Shown here: one piece after another, positions 7,952 to 14,896 of the stretch
Position numbering within the stretch: the stretch's first letter is position 1
Layout of the letters: the number at the start of each line of letters is the position of its first letter
NCBI GenBank assembly: GCA_001584585.1
Contig: LSYV01000052.1
Span: 506,422-522,812, forward strand
DNA length: 16,391 bases
Direction: 5' to 3'
Source of the DNA: Gonium pectorale
Lineage: Eukaryota; Chlorophyta; Chlorophyceae; Chlamydomonadales; Volvocaceae
Program-made: the position numbers and the translations under genes
The notes under the pieces: generated by a model
Database searches by the model: none
The model's input: only the letters and a program-made list of their open reading frames with translations
What the model was told of the DNA's origin: nothing

Positions 7952-10209
7952 CTGCGGACGATTGGCAGCGATGCAGGGGGAGGTGGGGTTCAGTGGTCAA
8001 GAGAACTAACGCAGGAAGAAGGGGACACCCCCATGGAGCGCACGGCCTGTTGGTTTGCCGCGGTCCTGAACCTTGCGTGGCGTGTAGACAAGATAACACA
8101 GCAGGCGACAGCCTAATAAGCGGCAATTCTTGTTCTATGACAGCGCAAAGTCCTGCGGCGTGTCCTGCTGAAGGCCGAATGCTCACCTGCCACCCAACCC
8201 TCTTCATCATGCACACATGACGAGCGCACACGCCGAGCGCACGAAGCCACCGGCAGCCCTCCTAAAAGGTCCCCAGCCTGGACAAAGAGCACAAGCTTAC
8301 CAGGGACCCCGAGCCGTTGCTGTCAGGACCGCCGGCGCTATTGGGACCTGCACAGGGTGCACAATGCCGTGCAGGGAGCACGTTACACGGCGCCACAAGA
8401 CCGACCGAGAGTTGTGATGGGCACTGCCCCCGCGCTGCTGGGGCGCCGTTGGCCCTGCACCCACGTGTTGCGCTGTTTGCAGCACCGCGGTCACGGGCTC
8501 GTGACGGGCGTACCTTGCAGCGCCGAAACGCTCGGCGAGGGCGCCACGCCCCCGAGGCCCGGCAGCTCCCAGCCGCCGCTGGCAGGACCCGGCGCGCCGC
8601 CCGCCGACTGCCACGCCGGCTCGGTCGAGGTGTTGCGCGGCGTGGGTGACGGGCTCTGGGCCGGGGGCCCGGCTGCACCGCCGCTGCCGTACGTCATGTG
8701 GATGGCACGGTCGTAGGCTGCGCGGCGCGCCGTGGGGTCGTCCGGGCAGTCTCGGACGAGCTGCACGTAGGCGAAGAGGAGGGAGCTCCGGCGGCAGGAC
8801 TTGGCGCGCAGCGTCGAATGCCACCTGCGCATTCGAGGACACAGCAGGGCAGGGCAGGGAAATGAGTGGTGCGCGCTTCGCAATCTAGGCGCATCAACGC
8901 CCACTAGCACAGGGAACCAACGCCCGCGGGAGGGGAGGGCGTGCCTCGTCCTGCACAGCCCGCTGCTCACATGAGGTGGGATTGTCCATGCTTTAAGGAG
9001 AATGGCGCGAACGCTTGCTAGGACAGCACAGCAACGACAAGCCGCACAGTGCAGCTCCTGCACGAAGACACGCGGGGCAGAATGTACAGTCCCGGCAACG
9101 CATTGGCTTCCTAATCCTCAAAGGCCACAGCAAAGCATTGGAGTGCAGAGAAGCATACGCTGCCCACGCCCACGCCCACGCCTTAGTAGGCCAGCACCAA
9201 CGTGCTGGGCTGGCATGCCCCACACCCCACATCCCGCATCAGTAATCGCCAACGCCACTTACAGGTTTTTCAGGTCGTTGTCTGGAAAACGTAGCATCAG
9301 CAAGCAGTTGGGACGGTCCGCAGCGGCAGCACGAGGGCCAAGGGACAGGCAGCACGGTGAGGGCGGGTTGGAAATAAAGCTAACCGACAACTAGTGTGTG
9401 CAGCCTCAATGCTTTCTGCCCTATTGGCGTGAAAGTTCGCGTAAGCCCCAACGGGCCGCGGCAAAGAGGACGGTACCTGGTCGACAGCCGTGAACACGCC
9501 GCGACACAACGGTTCATAACCCCATGCAGACCGCAGGTCTCTTTAGCCACATCCGCCCACCTGTCCTCCCGGGAAGATACTTGGCAATTGCGGACCACCT
9601 GCGTAAGAGGGAAAGAGGAAAGGCGCGGGCGAGGCTTGCAGCAGGCAGTTGCTGCTGCAGGAGTGCTGGAAGTATACAGCATCACAGCTCGCCCATGAAA
9701 GGATCTGAGCAGCAGCCGACCTGAATCGACCAACCGAGTCGACTAGAGCCAGGCAGACTTGCCCGTCCGTGATCATAATGCGATGCCTATAATTTTCGCT
9801 TGCTCGATGAAAAATGACAGCAGCGGAGAGGGGCAGACGCCCCATCGGTCCACAGGACTGGCATGACACGAGCTGAGGCAGAAGTTCAGGCTGCAGCCTC
9901 ATATCGAGAGAACGCATGCAAACATTTTGTCGAACCTCTCCAACACCCGCCCAGCCACACGCACAAGGCGCAATCTCACCTATTGCCAAACTGACTGTGC
10001 CTTAATGCAAGCGTCATTTCGTCTTGGGGGCTCCAATGAAGCTTCCGCGTAGAGCGGGCTTCAAGGAGGCTGGAGGAGACGTTGCGGTGAGGTGCAGGGC
10101 GGGGCCTGCTGATGGAGGCCGTCACAGCTCCTCCTGAGCCAGCTGGATCAGCACTTGCGCTCTTGTCCGAATCATCACCGAGCTCGGGGTGCATACTGCT
10201 GGCCTCCAT
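5747..10209 (-). CDS. Single-repeat MYB transcription factor with long Gln-rich C-terminal region (6 exons)
   Basis: Predicted nuclear DNA-binding regulator of 949 residues. Exons on the minus strand: 10209-9980, 9598-9561, 9281-9263, 8824-8514, 8347-8301 and 7951-5747 (2850 nt, in phase throughout). All introns are GT-AG: GTGAGA/TACGCAG, GTGGGC/TTTCCAG, GTAAGT/TGCGCAG, GTACGC/GTGCAG and GTAAGC/TCCGCAG. Joining them creates one complete MYB repeat with W59, W78 and W97, exactly 18 residues apart, including RWSAIAKYLPGRT and DNDLKNLWHSTLRAK. K94-N95 match the base-contacting Lys-Asn pair of the c-Myb third repeat. No second MYB repeat is visible upstream. Residues 105-145 look helical and non-repetitive. 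From about 146 the protein is Gln/Pro/Gly/Ala-rich, with a Gln-rich, helix-prone block near 325-435 and a Leu/acidic helix at 804-814. The ATG at 10209 is the first in its open frame, with A at -3 and G at +4. Chlamydomonas LCR1 is a known single-MYB regulator, but orthology is untested. MYB assignment is near certain; exons 5-6 rest on phase and splice sites. Confidence 0.9.
8301..8347 (-). other. Exon 5 of the MYB gene (47 nt)
   Basis: The exon lies between acceptor CCCTGTGCAG and donor CTG|GTAAGC. It enters in phase 1 and leaves in phase 0, encoding GPNSAGGPDSNGSGSL (residues 200-215). It is what brings exon 4 into frame with the long last exon. Skipping it and using the acceptor next to 7872 would also stay in frame, so alternative splicing is possible. 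Confidence 0.75.
8514..8824 (-). other. Exon 4 of the MYB gene: end of MYB repeat and following helical segment
   Basis: The acceptor TTCCCTGCCCTGCCCTGC...GCGCAG is strong. The exon starts in phase 2 with W97 (WHSTLRAK), then gives SCRRSSLLFAYVQLVRDC and PDDPTARRAAYDRAIHMTYG, a well-formed helical stretch, before becoming Gly/Pro/Ser-rich. It ends CAAG|GTACGC in phase 1. Codons here are strongly G/C-ending. Confidence 0.9.
9263..9281 (-). other. Exon 3 of the MYB gene (19-nt micro-exon): start of recognition helix
   Basis: The exon is ACAACGACCTGAAAAACCT, preceded by GTTTTCCAG and followed by the near-consensus donor GTAAGT. With one base from exon 2 it reads DNDLKN plus two bases of Leu96. 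The next exon then begins with the third MYB tryptophan. The core of the MYB recognition helix therefore depends on a 19-nt exon. The conserved peptide makes a chance match very unlikely. Confidence 0.92.
9561..9598 (-). other. Exon 2 of the MYB gene (38 nt): second MYB helix
   Basis: A 38-nt exon encoding WSAIAKYLPGRT, flanked by part-codons. It is preceded by a strong pyrimidine tract ending TCTTACGCAG and followed by CAG|GTGGGC. It enters in phase 2, completing Arg77, and leaves in phase 1, matching exons 1 and 3. The motif W-x-x-I-A-x-x-L-P-G-R-T is diagnostic for MYB repeats. Confidence 0.93.
9980..10209 (-). other. Exon 1 of the MYB gene: start codon and first MYB helix
   Basis: It encodes residues 1-76 plus two bases of codon 77. 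The first 50 residues are Ser/Ala/Pro-rich and lack a MYB repeat. The end carries the first tryptophan and helix (LHWSPQDEMTLALRHSQFGN). The donor is ATAG|GTGAGA. Reading through it gives a TGA almost at once, so retention of intron 1 would truncate the protein before the repeat is complete. Confidence 0.9.
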
Positions 10210-10641
10210 GTTTGAGAGCTCCGGGCGGCGTTCGAGCCACCCAGTCCCTAAACGCTGTGGTCAGGCACACCTGCAAGATGTAAGGCACTGAAGGCGATTA
10301 TCTGTCACAGATTTTTCTTTGTTGTAGCCTTGTAGGCGTATAAGTCGCGAACTGTTAATGCACGGCCCAGCCCAGGCTGGCCGCTGGTAAATGGACCTCG
10401 TGTTTGTTTGAGATGATGTCTGGGCCCCGGCATCGACGTACTGCCGACGTACGGGATGTACCTCATCATACTCTTCAATGTTGCCTCCTTCATTCCATTG
10501 CTTCCCCGCTCTCCATCATACCCCTAGTAACCTTATCGCTTCAGCTACGCATGGGCGACGGTAGTACTTCCAAGTACTGCGTTGGCACGGCTTGCTCCGC
10601 TTGGCCCGTCTGCTTTTCTCCTTTGCCCGCCATGCCTTGTG
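10210..10641. other. Upstream region of the MYB gene
   Basis: No exon is recognisable. On the minus strand CTTACATCTTGCAG near 10270 could be the acceptor of a 5'UTR intron. No convincing TATA box for the MYB gene is seen. The MYB frame stays open only to about 10263, with no upstream ATG and no second MYB repeat. Confidence 0.45.
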
Positions 10642-10732
10642 CCCAGACGCCCTGGTGGAAACGTAAACCTTCGGGTGTGTACGTGCCGGTATGCCCGTGG
10701 AGGTAGCTTCCCTGTCTCTGTTTTCTTTCTTG
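10642..10732 (+). repeat. Dispersed repeat, copy A (head plus tail)
   Basis: The head contains GGTGGAAACG and CTTCGGGTGTGT. The tail is pyrimidine-rich (TTCCCTGTCTCTGTTTTC). Both parts recur in the same order, inverted, in copy C at 12140-12040. The head recurs directly in copy B. Identity is moderate, so the copies are old. Confidence 0.55.
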
Positions 10733-10760
10733 GTACCACACAAAACATGAGACAAAGTAA

Positions 10761-10808
10761 CCCGCCCGCCGTCCTGGAAACGCCGCGCTTTCGGGTGTGT
10801 GTGGCAGT
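10761..10808 (+). repeat. Dispersed repeat, copy B (head only); inverted match at 12139-12092
   Basis: It begins CCCGCCCGCC and contains TGGAAACG, CGCG and TTCGGGTGTGTGTGGC. By hand alignment about 40 of 48 positions match copy C in opposite orientation, without gaps. The two face inward and enclose about 1.3 kb. Confidence 0.7.
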
Positions 10809-11186
10809 TAAGATGTGGCCACATCATTGCAGCTATTCATTTGTCGTCATGCGGCCGCTCCTGTGGCACTGCAGAGTTGCCGCCCCGTGGCGCTCTCGCG
10901 AGCCATCGTTAGGTCAACTTGTTTTGCACCTTTCACCTTTGAGAGTTCACATTCTTGGACACGGTGTGTAATGTCCGAATACGCCCTCTTTTCTTCGTCA
11001 CCGGTGATGTCCGGCTACGCTCAGAGCCCTAAGCGATAGCAGCGGGTGGTGCGGTGCTGCACGATCTGAACACATGCATGCGCACCTCTTCCAGCAGCAA
11101 CCCGATGCCACGCCATCGCGAAACATCATGTACGCTGCCGACTTAGCGTACGTGGCAGAGCGCTGTCCCCATCTGCTTGGGCGCCG

Positions 11187-11918
11187 ATGCCGTGCGCGTT
11201 GAGTCTTGCGCGATGTGCGTCACACATCCCCTTGAGCCGCGCCATGGCAAGATGTTCCTCCGTACAAGCGCATCCTGTTCATTTCAGCGTTGTGGGCGGT
11301 CTTGCTGCGTCGCCCGCCGGGGAAGCGGCTAGCCACAGCTGCGCTGTGCAAGAAGAGCTGGTGCAGCAACATCCCAAAGAGCCTGCCTGTATGCCCCACA
11401 GTGTCAGGACGCCCTCGTCGGTTCCGACTTGCGAAACGGAGCTCTTACATCTTTGGTTGTGTCACGGCGGTCGTGGCCCTTCTGACTCCAGCCTTCCGGC
11501 CATCACTCTGTGCGCTGATTATTGGGTTCCAAGGGCGTCGACCACTAAGAACGGAGACAGCGACGGGGAAGCTCCCTCGGCGAACAAACCCGAGGGCGCC
11601 TGGAATGGGTACAAGGCATGGCAGAAGAAGCGATGGCGTGTCGGAAGAGACGAGAAGACGGGCCCTGCCGGTTCGGGCCAGCGGCACTTCGATTCGTCGG
11701 CAACGCGCCAACGGCGCCATGATGCCGAGGTTTCTGGAGCGGTTTGCCAGTGGCCTCCCGGCAGGCCCCATCCCCCTGCCTCCCGCTGCCGTCTGCAGCC
11801 CCCACCGGTACTCCCACGCACTGCGAAGCCGCCGCAACCGGTGCGTGCACGCCGCTTTACACCCAACGTGCACGTCACCGCCTGCGCCGCGCCCGGCGCC
11901 GCCCACGCCCACGTTTAG
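11187..11918 (+). CDS. Unrecognised ORF (243 aa) between inverted repeats
   Basis: ATG to stop in one frame. The central part (NGDSDGEAPSANKPEG, then AWNGYKAWQKKRWRVGRDEK) has balanced, hydrophilic composition, but the C-terminal third is Pro/Arg-rich like a GC shadow. Another frame of the same strand (11290-12129) and a minus-strand frame (12053-11445) are also open, so coding status is doubtful. About 69% of central codons end in G/C, below the MYB gene. No domain is recognised. Its position between inward-facing repeats raises the possibility of mobile-element cargo or relic. Confidence 0.22.
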   Translation: MPCALSLARCASHIPLSRAMARCSSVQAHPVHFSVVGGLAASPAGEAASHSCAVQEELVQQHPKEPACMPHSVRTPSSVPTCETELLHLWLCHGGRGPSDSSLPAITLCADYWVPRASTTKNGDSDGEAPSANKPEGAWNGYKAWQKKRWRVGRDEKTGPAGSGQRHFDSSATRQRRHDAEVSGAVCQWPPGRPHPPASRCRLQPPPVLPRTAKPPQPVRARRFTPNVHVTACAAPGAAHAHV

Positions 11919-12039
11919 CCTCCCATCCCCGGGAGCGTCTGCCGCTGTGCCGCGGCGGCGCACTCTGGCTACGGCTGCGGCAGCAGCCAGCTGGAGCACT
12001 ACCGGAGGCAGTGGCTTGAGACGAACCCCATGTGACGGG

Positions 12040-12140
12040 ACCGTGGGCAGCAAAAAAGAGGAACCTGCACAGAAAGAGGGAGCCCGCCTCTACGGCCACA
12101 CACGCCCGAAGACGCGACGTTTCCATTAGGGCGGGCGGGC
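12040..12140 (-). repeat. Dispersed repeat, copy C (inverted)
   Basis: Read on the minus strand it starts GCCCGCCCGCCCTAATGG, continues with AAACGTCGCG and TTCGGGCGTGTGTGGC, and ends with a pyrimidine-rich tail containing CTGTGCAGGTTCCTCTTTT. The head pairs with copies A and B. The tail resembles both copy A and the repeat at 2830. Confidence 0.65.
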
Positions 12141-12337
12141 AGCGGTGGGCCCGTGTGCCAAAACTGTGGCCGCAAAACCGTGGCCGCAATACCCTCGACA
12201 GGCGCATCGGCCCCGACCCACCAGCCCAACGTTCGGCTGCCTTGGTTGCATCGCTGTCAGAGCTCACCATGAAACCGGGTTCACCCTGGCATATCTTGTC
12301 CGCTCTGCGTCACGACCCGGCACCCGCAAGGGCAACT

Positions 12338-12370
12338 CTACCCTGCCCTACCCGCCCTACCCTGCCCTAC
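12338..12370 (+). repeat. CTACCCTGCCCTAC direct repeat
   Basis: Two perfect 14-bp copies at 12338-12351 and 12357-12370, separated by 5 bp, in a C-rich tract. Confidence 0.85.
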
Positions 12371-12580
12371 CTGACGCACGCCGACCCACAAGGTTCAGAT
12401 GGTTAGGGTGGAACGGTCCTTCGAGCCTTGCGCAGCCAGGCGCGTTTGCAGGCAGCGGGTAACTCTGTGCAGCCTAACGATATCATTCAGGCACGTGAAG
12501 GATGGCTGAACGGTGGCCTTCGGGGCACAGAAGGGTGACCGTTGGACTGAACGAAGGCACGCGGGCATGGGCGAGCAGCA

Positions 12581-12610
12581 GGGCGGCAGCGGGCGGCAGC
12601 GGGCGGCAGT
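12581..12610 (+). repeat. GGGCGGCAGC decamer x3
   Basis: Three tandem copies, the last ending in T instead of C. Non-coding and G-rich. Confidence 0.85.
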
Positions 12611-12777
12611 TGGGAAGGTGGCTAACCTCTGGGCCTCCCCGCCCCCTTCCCATTGTGCACGCTGCGCCCACGGTCGGTCCGGCGTAGTGGTCCGGCGAAT
12701 ACATCTCTGCACTCACGGCATGCCGTACTATGCCGGTTTATTTCCGCGCTGCAAATCTGCAATAGCCGCATGTGTCC

Positions 12778-12784
12778 TATATAG
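12778..12784 (+). promoter_or_regulatory. TATA-like box upstream of the right-hand gene
   Basis: TATATAG lies 295 bp before the ATG at 13073 and would give a 5' leader of roughly 260 nt. A second A/T-rich site, TATAATTTAG at 12881-12890, is an alternative. Both stand out in GC-rich surroundings, but neither is tested. Confidence 0.35.
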
Positions 12785-13072
12785 ACAGCGTCCCTTTCTG
12801 GCTGAATGCATTGGACGTTTCAAACTTCATTTCGAGCTGGCGTTGGACTTGAACTAACTACACCAAAGAAGCCTGTCTACTATAATTTAGCCATGTGGAC
12901 GCGCCGTCGCGTCTCTGGCCTCTTGTGTCGGCCCCACCCCCTTTTCCCGAGGAGGTCATCGCTCGCCTCGCCGCTTCCCTCTCCCAGACAAGCCGCTTAA
13001 GCAATACAGCATAGTCACTGCTTTGCTCCGCTTCAACAGCTGCGCCCAACGGCAGCGTGTCAATCCCCCACC

Positions 13073-14802
13073 ATGCCAGCCCCACCGACGACACAACAAC
13101 AGAACTACCAACCCCTGGCCCCCCAGCATCTGGGCCACCAGACTGCGCCTCAGCTGCCGGATGGGCCGCATCGACTCGCGCCCTCCATGCCTGGCCCTGG
13201 CCCCGGGCCGCTGGCAGCCGCGCTCTACCGCAGCCGCGGCCAGCTTGCCCCGGCTCCAGTCCTGACACCCGGTGAGAACCCCGTACTGGAGGCTTTAGTT
13301 TCTGGCCAGGCTAGGCGGCAGGGATGGCGCCCAGTAGTGCTATTGTGGCCTTGCGTTGGTACGTCTGGCGTCTGGAGGCAACGACAGCTCTAGCTGCCCG
13401 CGAGACACACCCAAGGACAAGGGAAAGGGAGTAAGGGCTGGCAATTTCATACGGCCAGTCGCTGGTGCTGCGACTGCCACTGACGGATCCTGGGCGACGC
13501 TCCCCGTGGGTGTGTCCCTCCTCAGGTTTGACGCCGCTCGCCATCACCCCCATCGGCGCCGGCGGTAACGGTGACAGCGGAGGCGGCGCCGCGGGCTCCG
13601 GCGCTGCGAATGCAGGCGGATCCGGCGGCAGCGCCACGGGCAGTGGCTTCATGGCTGCGTTTGCGCCCCTGTCAGCGAAGCTGCGCAGCTCCGGCCCCGC
13701 GCCGGTGGCGGAGCCCCGGCCTTCGACCGTGTTCGCGCCACTACAGGCACGTGTTTGACCGCCAGGACAGCCGCGTCACGGGCCCACCGTTGGGGAATTT
13801 ACTGTGACGTCCTCTTCTCAGCGAGGGAACCCCTTCCGCCCGCGAGAAGCCCCGCCAAAGCTCAGATTCAGCTCGCTACGGCCCCCGTGTACCGTACGAC
13901 CCCGTGGATGGATGACCGGTCCGTGTGTCCCGCCTTGTGGCCACGCGCGCTGGGCAGCCTTTCGCATTGACGGCGCCAGCCCCGTGCGGAGGGCTGCGCC
14001 TCGGGGCTGGGAAGCGGGCAACGGTGTCGCGGCCTGCGTCCCTGCCTGTTTGCAGCTTGGCAGTGCAGTACCGCGCATCAACCTCTCGTCCCCGCTCCCG
14101 CCCCGCAGGCGCACCCCGCGGCGAGCGGCCACTCACGAAACAGGTGCGTCGGCGCGGAACGCCGTTGGGCAGGTCCTGCCGGGGCGTGGCGCGGAGGCGG
14201 CATTGGGGATACGGGCCGGCAAATCATGCCTGGCTGCCGGCTCCAAGAGACACGGACACAAGCACCAAACGCACACCGACACGCACAGCCCGGTCGGGCT
14301 GGTGTTGGACCCAGCGCGCGGTGTGCTGAGTGGGCCGGAATGAGGGCAACAGGGACCGGGACAGCGTTGCGGCGGGAGAGCGTTGCGGCGGGAGGGCGGT
14401 CCTTTGCTGGCCGCCGTGCTGGTTGATATCCACACCCCTCTCTGCAAGCACCGTCGCTCGGCTGTGCGTGCGCGTGCCCGGTCGTGGTGCCAGGCGGGCA
14501 GACCGCTGCTGAAGTGACGCTGGCGCCAGGCTCCAGCGCCGCACGCCCACGCCACCGCTGTTGCCCCTGCGCCCCTGCCCTATCCTTGCATCCTGCCCGC
14601 ACTCCACCGCCATGACGCCAATGCCTGCTCCATGCGCGGCCCGGCCCGGCCCGGCTGCTGCAGGCTGACGGAGAGCATGCAGGGGCCCCTGTCGGCCGCC
14701 CTGTCGCGGCCCGTGCACCAGCCACCCGCCCCGCACCAGCACCAGCAACAGCAACAGCAACAGCACCAGCAACAGCAACAGCACCAGCAACAGCAACAGC
14801 AC

Positions 14803-14843
<41 letters not shown>

Positions 14844-14862
14844 CCAGCAACAGCAACAGCAC

Positions 14863-14896
<34 letters not shown>

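Larger units (their letters stand above)
12141..13072. other. Upstream region of the right-hand gene
   Basis: No gene is supported. It contains a short duplication of GTGGCCGCAA near 12166-12190, a CTACCCTGCCCTAC pair at 12338-12370, three tandem GGGCGGCAGC-like units at 12581-12610, and the TATA-like sites near 12778 and 12881. It probably carries the promoter and 5'UTR of the gene starting at 13073. Confidence 0.5.

Noticed and set aside
7160..8116. Long + strand open frame rich in Leu opposite the MYB gene
   Set aside because: It is the complement of CAG-rich Gln codons in the last MYB exon. The Leu runs mirror Gln runs and there is no independent start context or domain.
8690..8830. KIX-like coactivator helix beginning Trp-His
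   Set aside because: I first noted a likeness to KIX domains, but joining the upstream exons shows that this Trp is the third Trp of a MYB repeat. The rest of a KIX fold is absent.
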